A stretch of 64,000 nucleotides of DNA from Antedon mediterranea (Eukaryota > Echinodermata > Crinoidea > Comatulida > Antedonidae): positions 11,454,288 through 11,518,287 of the forward strand of contig NC_092676.1 in assembly GCF_964355755.1 (NCBI RefSeq). Direction: 5' to 3'. Both the position numbers and the translations under genes were made by a program. Of this stretch, positions 23,852 through 34,927 are shown piece after piece. The notes beneath the pieces were generated by a model. That model saw only the letters and a list, made by a program, of their open reading frames with translations, was not told where the DNA came from and did not search any database. Every line of letters begins with the position of its first letter. Position 1 is the stretch's first letter.

Positions 23852-23890
23852 ATGTTCGTAACATTTCTTGACACGACATGTTACGAACAT
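23852..23890. repeat. Perfect 13-bp inverted repeat ATGTTCGTAACAT, 13-nt spacer
   Basis: ATGTTCGTAACAT at 23852-23864 and its exact inverse at 23878-23890. The same motif occurs singly at about 22268, 22803, 23029, 23263 and 23670, and inverted or varied at about 22457, 22855, 23077 and 23480. A clustered, partly palindromic word like this could be a protein-binding site of the mobilising enzyme (inference). Confidence 0.8.
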
Positions 23891-25387
23891 AAGCCTGTGT
23901 TTACCATTCGAATCAAATTACATAATTTGCTATTTTTTCACATTCTCTAAAACGATCTCATAGAGCAACACATAATGCATAATGCACACACAAAAAACAC
24001 ATAAATATTTATTTATTTTTATGTCACAATTTGGTGTCTATTTTTGGTACATAAATTACATTTATTAAGGTTTCATTCTTAATATTATCTTACATATTAC
24101 CTATATCAACAACTTATATGATTGTAAAATATATGTTCATTTAAATACATATAAGACTAATTAGCAACATGTTTTAAAGAAATATATAAAATCTCTGCAG
24201 TATCATATTTGTGCATATATATAACATTATAAAAATGGTTTTCTTTTCGTATTTCTAACCGTAAGTATGTTATTAAATTGAAATACGGAGCTAAAGTTTA
24301 GGCCAAGTAACGGCTTACTCGCGATCAGCAGTAGCTCCCGTCAAAGTATTTCGGTCGCAGTTAATGACTTTCGACCGCCGTATACAGAGTCAAATGTAAC
24401 GTTGGTAAATTAGCTTAATAAATGTCTTCGGTACATTTAAACCTAACGCATTTGCATTGTATACTTGCATAATAAATCTTCCGCACATTACACCAATTTA
24501 AAGTTGTTAAATTAATGTCTAAAATCAGATATTCTACGATGGAAAAGGACATGTCAAGCTCCGACATCGCTGCTGTCACACATCTCGCGTCGAGCCAACC
24601 GAACTCGAGCGAGGAAAACTAAAACAACGTGTTGAAAATATGGAACGTACCATTCGCTGATAGGGTGCATTAATGTATTTAACGGAAAACACCACAACAA
24701 ACGCGCGCGTATTTTACAGTACAATATTTTACTCACTACAATATTCACCGGATTATAATGGTTGAATCTTTAAAATTCCGAACGGGATTTACGCCTCATG
24801 CACCAGTTTAAAAATGTAGATCGCTTGACGACCATAGGAAATACATTAATAAACGATGTTTTATCGAATAAAATAATGATTTCGCTTCAATTTATTACCG
24901 AATTCGATATTTTTTGATCATGCGCAATGGGTCAAAATAATACTTTTCTCACGAAAATTGATATTTCAGACTGATAAACCTGTCCGTACCAGCCTTTTTA
25001 CGTATCAAATTAAAGCTTATTCAAAATCTGATAACATACAAAAGAAATCACTCCGCTAGCTCTGACGGCCATCAAGCGATCGTGTTTTGAAAACAGGCTA
25101 GGGCTTTTCCGAATATTTTTTATCGCGCGAAAATTCGCTGGTTTGCGTTTTAGATTAATTTTGAAATGATGTTTTCGCTGGAAATACTTGATCAATTTTA
25201 ATAAATAACACATGTAATTGTAAGTGAACAATAAAACACACTCTTTCAATATATTTAATTTGTATTAAAATACAATCAAAATTACTGTAGTAATTTTAAC
25301 ATCAAAGTCATATCACTTTATAGAATTTCGTGAATTTTTCAAAACTGTCACTACGTATCGCGCGTTCATTGGGATACCTAATAAAAA

Positions 25388-26412
25388 AGCGCAGTGTCGT
25401 CTGCATAGAGGACTGTTTTACAAATCCCATCTACACTATCATGTAAGTCATTTATGTATAAAATAAACAACAAAGGGCCAAGAATTGAGCCTTGTGGTAC
25501 CCCATAGTTGACATTTAAAATTTCAGATTTTTTTCCATTACAATTAACAAATTGTTTGCGATTTTTTAAATAATTACTGAACCATGCAAGCTCAGTGTTT
25601 ATCATTCCAAAGGTGCATAATTTACGTAATAAAATATCGTGGTCTACCGTATCAAACGCCTTTTTTAGGTCAAGAAAAATTGCTCCAGTTACCAAGCCAT
25701 TATCAATATTTTTATATATATAATTGCATACATCTATCAGTGTAGTAGAAGTTTATTCATTTATATGATTCATAACTTGATTATGGATGCATCTTTCAAA
25801 AACTTTCATAACAATAGGTATAACAGATATTGGACGGTAGTTGTTAAGTTCATGTTTACATCCTCCTTTATAAAGCGGAGTAACCTTAGCACATTTCCAT
25901 TCACTTGGAATAACACCAGATCTTAATGACCAGTTAAACAAAAAGGCAAGACTTTGAGAAATTTGTGAAGATGCAATTTTAAGTAACCTAGCGGAAATCC
26001 CATCAATTCCAGTAGCTTTTCCAATTTCTAACTTTTCCAACAAAGCTTCAATTTCATTTCCATTAATATCTTTAAAGTTGAAACGTTGTTGACATTGTGA
26101 TAACGATTCAACGGTAATATCGTTTTGGTTGTCATTAAAATGGGATGCAAGTTCATTAGAAATTGAACAAAAATATTTATTAAAATGATTAGCAATATCA
26201 GTTGGATTGTTTATTTCATTACCGTTTACATTGAGAGTTGTTTTAGTTTGTTTCTTTTTATTGGGTAAAAAGTCTTTCATGGTTTTCCATAATGTTTTAG
26301 TGTCATTAACATAATCCTTTAATTTATTATTTATATAGTCGCGTTTTAGTGATTTAGACAAATTATTTAATTTATTTCTTGCCTTTTTGTAAGAATTCCA
26401 ATCATCTATGTT
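25388..26412 (-). pseudogene. LINE ORF2, RT fingers and palm with one stop codon
   Basis: The minus-strand frame shows [36 protein letters not shown] (first catalytic Asp), [20 protein letters not shown] and YADDTALFY (the catalytic Asp pair). These are RT motifs in canonical order. A TAA at 25750-25752 lies in the same frame, and the segment normally between NYRP and STTLID is shortened, so a small deletion accompanies the stop. At 25380 the frame runs into the TIR insertion. The 5' end is open at 26412, so endonuclease and N-terminus are absent. Non-functional. Confidence 0.85.
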
Positions 26413-26517
26413 CTTAGTTTTTTTTGTATATAATGAACTGCAATTTTTATCTTGTTAACATATATTTTCTTATTCAATATGTCAGTAAGCACAAGTAAAA
26501 CACAATTAAGATAAAAA

Positions 26518-28061
26518 CTAGAATTCAATTCGTCACTTTGACGAATTATAGGTGATCATTTTTATCATTTTAATGAAATTAACACTTTTTAAACATGCAT
26601 GTACGTTAACATACGATCGTAAAAAGTTGATGTACGCCATCCTATGACATGATGCATACGCTTATAGTGCTGAGTTGTGCCTGTTATATGCCATATACAA
26701 TATGTACAGTATATACTGTATATCTATATACAGTGTAGCATAGTAAAATTACGGGACACACATCATGTTCTAATTTTTTGGTATGATGGAATTATCAAAA
26801 TAAACTCAAAGATGACAATTTCGAAAGATAATGAATTGAGCAAATAAACATAAGAATAGGAAGAGAATCAGGCACGTAGAAGCGCTGTGCGTGCTCTTTG
26901 AAATTTGTATAACTTTGACGAAAAAGATGAAAAAACTACTTTTTAACTTCAACTGGCCATATGTTAACTTCACAACATCCGATAGGCTTGATTTTTATAT
27001 GAATTCATATCTACATTTCATCAGCTTTCATAATAAATTATAATCATCAAGGTAACCTTCAATTCCGAAGAGCTGTATGATATTCAAATTTACGGCGAAG
27101 GTGAAATTACACGACCTACGTTATTCAAGTTTTTACGCGTGATGATGTCATCAAAATAAAAATAGTGGCAAGTCATGAGAAAGTTAATTAATTGAGCAAT
27201 CACATACTAACATTTTAGCGAAAATCGGGTACAAAATAACAGAGATGCGTTCTAATGAATGTGATAAAATATGACGAAAAAGAAAAAAAACTTAATTTTA
27301 AATTCAAGTGGCCATTTGATGACGTCACAACATTTTGTACGTACAATGTGTAAATGTATTCATATCTACAACTCAATGGCTTCCAGAATAAGTTCAAAAA
27401 ATTGGGGGTCATCATTCTGAAGAATTATTTTCATTTTAAAAATGCCTTATTTTTCACTATTTGATGCAATTAATTTGCGCATTTTGTCATTTTGAACCTG
27501 CTCGTATAGCGTTATTTTATATCGGAACTGACTCAAATTTGGTGAATGTACTAAAGATGGTGAGTAGAATGCGATTTGTAAAAAAAAAATCGTATTTTTT
27601 ACGCTTTTTAAGTATCGCGCGCGCAAAAAATTTTTTTTGCGCAGTAATTTTTTGAAACACGCAAATGGCCTAATTCATGCTCTAAATTGATCAAAACTTA
27701 ATTTTGAGGTTTTTAAATTTTTAAAGCGCGATTTCACGCGCATGACCCTACGTGTGCGTGCGTTTTTATTTGCTAATATTTTTACCCTTGACCTGAAGTT
27801 TACATTTAGTGAATTACATTAATACGTGATAATTAATTATGGAGATATGATTGATAATGTGATTTCACAAAATGGCGTATAAATTACGTCACGGATGAGT
27901 GATCACGCTGAAAAGCTTATTAGAACTAAGTTAAAGTATTTGAAAGACATTGTGAAATTTTGGTAATCATTGACATTAAACTTTTTGAGATATCTGTTAC
28001 ACAAAATCTGTACAGAAAGTAATAAATAATAACAAAGATTTCATACAATAACAATAGGTGA
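26518..28061 (-). mobile_element. Helitron-like non-autonomous element (candidate)
   Basis: Read on the minus strand, it would start TCACCTATTG after an A. It would end with an 8-bp-stem hairpin (AATTCGTC, 5-nt loop, GACGAATT; plus 26527-26547), a 5-nt spacer, then CTAG followed by T. A 3' hairpin plus CTAG between host A and T is the Helitron signature (family knowledge). It interrupts the reversed 370-bp repeat (26412-26517, then 28066-28410). The body holds two degenerate copies of a roughly 360-bp unit (AACTTTGACGAAAAAGA, GGCCAT(A/T)TG near 26915 and 27265). No Rep/helicase frame. The 5' boundary is uncertain. Confidence 0.45.
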
Positions 28062-28079
28062 TCATTTTATTCTAAATAT

Positions 28080-28410
28080 TGAAAATTGTAGATACGATAT
28101 TGAAATTTATCTATATTTTGGGAAAAATTTGCATTTTGCAAAAGGTCAATGACCTTTTGACCTCTACTGACCTTAATAATCTTCCGATTAATTTTATTTA
28201 AATTTTAAAAGATTTTAAAAGATGTATGCTACACAATGTTACTAAGATAATACTAATTAGATGTTGGATTCTTGGGTTATTAGGATAAATGTTACCCCCT
28301 ACCTCAAAAAATATTTGAAGATAAAACACTGATGATCATTACAAATGACGCAAGTACATACAATGCATCCCTATATTTTTCTTTTTAACATCGATTTTTT
28401 CACTCTATAT
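28080..28410. repeat. Right arm of the inverted repeat paired with 19145-19480
   Basis: Reverse complement of the left arm, ending CATCGATTTTTTCACTC. It is a reversed 370-bp unit, continuing the reversed sequence found at 26412-26517. Confidence 0.8.
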
Positions 28411-29344
28411 GTATATATAAATAAAAATTCCGCCCAGAAGAATGCAATTATTTTGGGTTATGCACTTTTTAGGCACTGGTCCTGATGCGCCACTGGTTAT
28501 ATTCAAGCAAGATCTATTCTTTTTACAGTACAGAAAGAAAGTACTGCTTTGTAATAGTATCTCATTGTTCTCGGAAAGTATCCTACAATGTACAAAGTAT
28601 TGTTTGTAGCAGCCAACGATGTATTGTTTATGATAATTATCTACGCGTCGATCGTAGAGGGTGGTTCGTAGGGTTAGTAATTTGTAAACACCAATGTCAT
28701 TACCTTTAGAAGCATGAACAATGGAAACAAACAATGTATTGTTGGCTAATTAAAATCCTAGAAGACGTCAATTTTTGTAGCCGCCCTACACATCGGTCGT
28801 CCTAATTTGGCAGAACATCCGCCGACGAGACGACATCGGGCCCGAGGCCCTCAGCTCACGCAGAGAGTTTCGGCGGCCTACACTATATAAATGATTTAAT
28901 CCTACCTTGGGTTAGCGAATTATAAAAACAACGACACTTAGGCTAGGACACCAACAAAATACTGTATAATATGCAAAATAAATATATATCCATGTTAAGA
29001 TTTAACATTGGCCTTTGTAAATTATTATTACGAAAAAAGGCCCGACCAGAATTTGGAGGGGAAAAACATGCGAGTCGTGGGAACAGTTTAGAGCTGTATT
29101 ACGTTTCATGTGACGCAAAATCCAGGTACACTGTTTGTAGCCACCCCTTGTCGCGTACCGAGTTAAAAAAACATGTGAGAGCGGCTGTGACGTGTCTAGG
29201 CTCGCACTGGCCGGTCGCCATGGGCGAAAACGTTTCCTGATTGGCGAAAAATAAAACGGCTACTTTAGCCATTTTGGCGATGACATATGATAAAATAGAT
29301 AATTAAATAATCATTTTGGCGAAAGCATAAAGTCCAACTAAAAG

Positions 29345-31369
29345 TAGGTATCCCAATGAAGCGGATTTTCGTTACCGCGATTTTAACACGTTCGTGAAAT
29401 TTCAAAAAGTGACGTGTCTTTGAAGTTAAAAATATACTATTTCTGATATACACATGTGAATAAAAATTATATGTCTGGAAAGATCTTGTTTAAGGGATTA
29501 TTTTCATATATTTTTAATCTATGTTTATTAAATATTTTAATAGAAAACGCGAGTTAAAAATGAGGTACAAAAGCCGGCGAGCCGAAATCCGCGCGCTAAA
29601 AATAACTTTGGAAAACACCTACCCATTTTCAAAACACGATCGCACGAGGTCCATAATAGGTGGTGGAGTAATTTTTGTTGTATGTTATCAGGCTTTAAAT
29701 ACTCTTTATTTTGATATGTAAATCGGTTATTATTATTATGTACATCCGCCTCAAATGTCAATTTTAACGATAAAAATTGAATTTTTTAGTCTTTCTCATT
29801 ATCAAAATCTGGCTAATTTAGTATTGAATTGAAGCTAATTTATATTTTTGTTTGATAAACCACATCGTTTTATTTGACTTTGCGTGGACCTCGTGCGAAG
29901 AGGCCAACAAGACCAACCACTGAAAAAAATAATCCCTACCATAAATATCAGTGTTTACCATTTTCCTTACGGGGGGGATTCAGTTCTCCGCTTATTACTA
30001 AATTATCGTCGCCCACACAATGTGCATGGAATGCATGTATTAGCGCGTTAATTAATGATTGGATAACCCCTGCAGTGGACTGTTCCATTTTCTGAACTAG
30101 TCTTCGCCGCACACGAGGCATGTCGAAAAATGTCGCCTCTCATGGAATATTTGCTTCGAAACGTCAATTTTACCGATTTATTAAATTATTTAATAAGTGG
30201 AATATTTATAAATCTACTATATAAAGCAAGTAGGTTAGGAAGAATTGTACCGAAGAAATTTAAGAAGCTTTGATTTTGCTATGCAGCGGCCGTAAGCCAT
30301 TGTATGTAGGCGGCCGAAACGCGCTTTGGCCTGTGTTGCCGTTGTATGTCTACGCTGTTTCTAGGCCTAAATTTTATTCCGTATATTTCAATTCAAAGTG
30401 CAACTTTCGGTTAGAATAATCGAAAGGGAAATAAAATTAAACATGCTACAATTATACCATTGAGGTAATTACTTTGTTAAATAAAAAATTTCTTCCCGAT
30501 ATTTCTTAGGCAGAATTTAGCGTCAGGCTTTTATTTAGACCTTGCTAGCTAGGGGCCTATCTTAACTTGTAGTAGGCGCGGCCGAGTCTACGTTCGGCCC
30601 GGCGCTCCAAATGGAATCGAACACATAATAAGCACGGGCTTAATTCTTATTTTTGGCGGTTCGAAAATCAATTTAAATAATATATGATTATAAATATAAC
30701 TTTAAATACTAGAATTATTAAAAAAAATGTATACTTACGAAAAATAATATTTAATGAAAAGAAACAATACCCACACAGTTTTTTAACGCAATATTTTTTT
30801 TTTTCACATTTTAACATTTTTTAACAATATTTTATGTTGTATTTCAGAATTACCTACCTGTCAATATAAATAACCTTACTAAAATACATATTACATTTTA
30901 TGCAATGCAAAAAAAAAGAAGTTAATTCACACATTGGTTCAAAAGTTATGAATCATTTAAAGACAGGAACTTTTTGGGCATTTTTGAGACATTGGGAAAA
31001 TCACGCGTAAAAAGCCCTCGGACGAATTTTGTAGGGCGATATCTAAAAAAAAAAATGAGGAGGACACCCAAAAAAATTTTTTTCTTGTACAACTCTGTTG
31101 TATCTATGGGTTTGGAAAAAATAAGAACTTTAAAATTATTAGTATAAAAGTTATAACCCTTCAAAAATGGGTTCAAATATAATTAGAAAAAGTGCCATTT
31201 TTCAAGCAAAAATCACTGTTTTTTGGGCACTTTAACGGACCATAACTTTTGAATGGATAATCCGATTTCAATCATTTAAATTGCAAAAGTTTATGTTCAG
31301 TAAGTTCCTTCTGATTAACTGAAAGAAAAAGTACCATCATTAATTTGAATTTTTACATTGGGATACCTA
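29345..31369. mobile_element. 2.0-kb member of the TAGGTATCCC family, 7-bp TSD CTAAAAG
   Basis: It starts TAGGTATCCCAATGAAGCGG and ends with CATTGGGATACCTA. CTAAAAG is duplicated at 29338-29344 and 31370-31376. Its left end resembles the right end of 21224-25380 (TTTTCAAAACACGATCGC, TGTATGTTATCAG), and its right end resembles that element's left end (ACTTTTTCTTTCAGTTAA in reverse), so it sits in opposite orientation. It is about half the size. No recognisable transposase. Confidence 0.87.
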
Positions 31370-31754
31370 CTAAAAGGTCCATTTGTCGATCTTCAAGCAT
31401 TTATTTTGTTCGTTATCACGTTGTTTACTTCAAGCTCCATTTTTCGTCGACTTGTTTCGTTGTACCAGGCGTCTCTTTGTTATTTCAAAAGATGGAGATA
31501 GCAGAGGTAGACTGCACAGAGAGACAGACGTTACACGACACATGGATGATGAAGTCTACCCAAACTATCACGTGTTGTGCGCTGCACAAACGACCACGTA
31601 GCCGACGGTCGGCTAATTACCGGGATTGTCTATTTTTCGATAGGGGTGTACTTTTCAGATTAAAAAGAAACATTATAGTATCTTCGATGAATTTAATCTT
31701 ATCAAAATCAAAAATGTATGCGTTATGCATTTTAGAGTCTTTCAATTTAATGTA

Positions 31755-33807
31755 CAGTACCGGACAGAATTATTGCAGATTTTGAACGCATTCAACGCAT
31801 TGTTAAAGTGTTGACAACGCGTTGAAACTGCGTTGTCCGTTGGCGTTGAAAGTGTTGAGTTCGTTGAACTGTTTATTCAACCAACACAATGTGTTGCGTT
31901 GAGTTTGCGTTGAAATAACGAACAATCGGATTCGTATGGTATTTACAGATTGCCAGTGTGTATTAGTAGTAGTAGTAATAGTATAAAATACCGTATTACA
32001 AATATTTAAGAAAACAAACATAATGTGTATTTTTCCGCGGAAACCTAGCTTAATATATTACACTAGGCTAGGCCTACTACTAACGAGTAGGCCCCGTGTG
32101 TATATGAGCCGCGTCTGCCATCGCAGTTAAAAGTAGTGGTCATGTCCTTAATTACTGTGTGCCTATATTAACTGGAGTATTAAATACCAAAGTTAAGGCG
32201 GCGGTGAATCTTGGAGGCTAGGTCACATCGTAATTAATTATTTCCAAACTAAAAACTTCGCAGTACTGTACTACATTTTTCTCGATTATTTATAAAAACA
32301 ACGTAGCCTACACCCGCCGCCATGGAAGGCAACAATTCACCACCAACATAACGATCCAGCATGGTCGTCGTCTTTTTCACGCATGCTTTTCGTGACGTGA
32401 GGGACGAACTGATCGAAAGGTGAAGAGTTCATTCATTATGAAATAACGCGTAATTAAAAGGGAAAAAATCGTTTAGTTTTATTATTATCCATAAATATAT
32501 CATTATCATGTATTATATTATAAATTAATTATTGTGATGCCTAACGTAACCCATGCAGAGAAAAGCGTTAAATATAATAACCAAGAAATAGGAATGACCA
32601 ATTTGATGACAATAGGCAATTTTAGGCGTTTTCTTTAAAATCAAAACCTGTGCCATACCATATTATTCACGCCAAGGTGTAACCCACAAATATTTGAATA
32701 ACCAAACAATTCAGAATAAAGAACCACTTTATTCTGATGCAAGACAATATATTATTACAGGCGAGGTTTAGGCGTTTTCTCTGTAACATACTATTGTTTT
32801 GTTTCTTAATATAATTATATTGGCCTCCTCCTGAAACTGTATGAATGGGATGGGAGTTGCGAGAATATGCGAGCGAACAGCCAACATTTAAATCAGTTTA
32901 CAGTGTGATGCTTTTCAAAACGCGCAACGTTTTCAACGCGTTCAACGCTATGGGATTCAATTGTTTAACGTCGTCAATGAACGGTCAACGGGTTCAACAC
33001 ATTCAACACGCTCTATTGTTAACGTATTCAAAACGCTTTTTGTACTTAAAAATGTAATGTTGTTCGATTTATAAAGATTTAAATTGGTTCATGGGTGTCG
33101 GACACGTCAAATTTTTTAGTTCTTTCAAATTACATTACAACAAACAATGGGACAATTATAAAATAAAAACCAAAATAGAGAAACAATATTTTAACTTTAT
33201 CTCTTGAATCTCGAACAGCTAAAAAATGTAGGCCTAAATAAAATTAATTACTTCGTCGTCATTAACGATCGTTAAATACGTCATAACACACGTGGTGTTT
33301 TTCTTGAGGAAACCAGGGTGGCGGCCTCGTGTGTTGATGTCAGTAATTTCCACGTTGTTTGATTTTACGACGTGAGATCGTGTTTTCCCCCGGAAGGCCT
33401 ACAGTACAGTGTTAACTGTTAGACTTGGCATCAACCTTATTATTCGATGTTTTCCTTCACTAAACACTGGGAAATATCACTGTGTGTTTTACTTGGTAAC
33501 TGTCCGTTCAATACTTAAAAATATATCTAAGCTTCATATATATTTTTTATTTATATTAAAATATCTGGTAGTGACTGCCGATAGGTATTTTGCCTGTTGT
33601 TGTTACTGATCGTTCAGGCGTGCAATCGGCCAGTCTAGCGCTGCAGCAGCTAGCGTTGAAATAACTAATTGTTTACTTGACATGCTGATAATGACTTTCG
33701 TTGAATAAACAACTAAACGTTGAAAGCCGTTCAACGCAACGCAAACACAACGCAACGACAACGTGTTGAATGCGTTGGGATTTTTGCAATAATTCTGTCC
33801 TGTACTG
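31755..33807. mobile_element. 2.05-kb Tc1-like non-autonomous element, TA TSD
   Basis: CAGTACCGGACAGAATTATT (31755) faces its inverse (ending 33807, CTGTCCTGTACTG) with one or two mismatches, and TA lies outside both ends. CAGTAC-type ends with a TA duplication are typical of Tc1/mariner elements. Both subterminal regions and a central patch (32925-33035) are packed with CGTTGAA/TTCAACG words. No transposase frame, and the body is AT-rich. Confidence 0.83.
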
Positions 33808-34927
33808 TAGTTTCATATTTTACCCGTAAATAAACTTCCCTCATGCGTCAGTGTAAACAAAATAACATGCGGGAAATGGTAGAGTCTAACTGGGATTTAG
33901 CAAAACACACACGTGCATCTGACGGCCGCCGGCTTCTGTGTTGTTGTGTAAATAAATAATAATCGGGATAAATTTCTCGCCCAGCCAGAAAACGCTTCGG
34001 CGCAGCCTTGAGGGATGGAAAGACGTGTACTCTGTGCTTTGGCCTATATTATCTTACGTTCAACAACGATACGAGTGGTCGTTTGCTAGAAATTTTCATC
34101 AATATTTTTAGCATAGCCTACGATATACCGTTGTTGTACATAATTTTGTAGGCCTAGGCCGGCGGTTCTGCACTTTCGCACCTCTTGAGCATACCCAATT
34201 TAAAAACATTAACCCGCTGCGCGGCGGTGATGCTGAGTGACCGTGAAGTCTAGGACACGATTTTCGCCTGGTACGCGATGGGAAGCCGTCACACACAAAC
34301 ATGACCAGCCAAGCGTAAAAAACAAAAGTAACATAGCGTTCAGGGGATTTCAGAAAAATGTAAAATGTTTCTTATTAAATTGATAACTGTATGAATGCTG
34401 TATGATTAAAAACAATTTGAACAATTGTTTTGATCATGTAAAAAAAATACAAAAAGAATATTATTTTTTTTAATCATACAGTGATTTTAGGCATGGTTCT
34501 TTATCTCAATGCCTTACAAAAATGTTCAGGGAACAGTGTATAGACCTGTTGACATAGATAAATTGACTAAAATGTTTTTACCATTATATTTCAACAATTT
34601 TAAATTTTGGCTAAAAACCGATTCATTTGGCTAAATAAGAAAATTTGACGTTAGCCATTTTGGCTATAGATAAACTGATTTGACTAAAAAAAATATTTTG
34701 ACTTTCGCCAAATGGCTAAACAAAATGAAATGTTAGTGCTACCCCAGCGTGTGGAAACTCTCCTTGTTGGTGAGCCTTCTGATTAAATTGCAACAGTGTT
34801 TGAAATATAGGGAAAACACATAACTTCAATTTGAAACAACTCGCACAAGCAGACAATAGCGCGACCTATTTTAATCCTTTAGTCGCAACCAGAAAAATGA
34901 CCAAATACCCCTTAATTTGCAGCCCTG

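Larger units (their letters stand above)
21224..25380. mobile_element. 4.16-kb TIR element, TAGGTATCCCAATGA ends, 7-bp TSD
   Basis: TAGGTATCCCAATGA (21224) and its inverse (ending 25380) are flanked by ATAAAAA on both sides (21217-21223, 25381-25387). The duplicated bases lie inside LINE ORF2 codons, which independently confirms the insertion. About 200-350 bp at each end are homologous to the second family member at 29345-31369, in reversed orientation. No transposase frame is recognisable. The body holds an internal 165-bp duplication and about ten GTTCGTAAC motifs. A 7-bp duplication does not match the classical hAT (8) or Mutator (9) sizes. P-like or Dada-like groups are possible. Confidence 0.87.
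20180..26412 (-). mobile_element. 5'-truncated CR1/jockey-group LINE, interrupted by a TIR element
   Basis: The minus-strand element ends at its 3' side with about six AAAT repeats (plus-strand TTTATTTATTT at about 20180-20202). Its ORF2 is cut into 25388-26412 and 20404-21216 by a 4.16-kb insertion, so the LINE itself is about 2.1 kb. The paralogous 370-bp repeat at 19576-19600 provides an approximate empty site (TTTGTGTATAATGAACTGC against TTTGTATATAATGAACTGC at 26409). The endonuclease and the 5' part of the RT are missing. Confidence 0.8.
28418..34927. mobile_element. Second copy of the CAGGGCTGCAAATTAA family, split by two insertions
   Basis: From AAATTCCGCCCAGAAG (28428) through about 29200, and from about 34740 to the terminus CTTAATTTGCAGCCCTG (34927), the sequence parallels the complete copy at 14757-17001. 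The left terminus is absent. The copy is interrupted by 29345-31369 (7-bp duplication CTAAAAG) and by 31755-33807 (TA duplication). The remaining stretches are non-coding. Confidence 0.7.
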
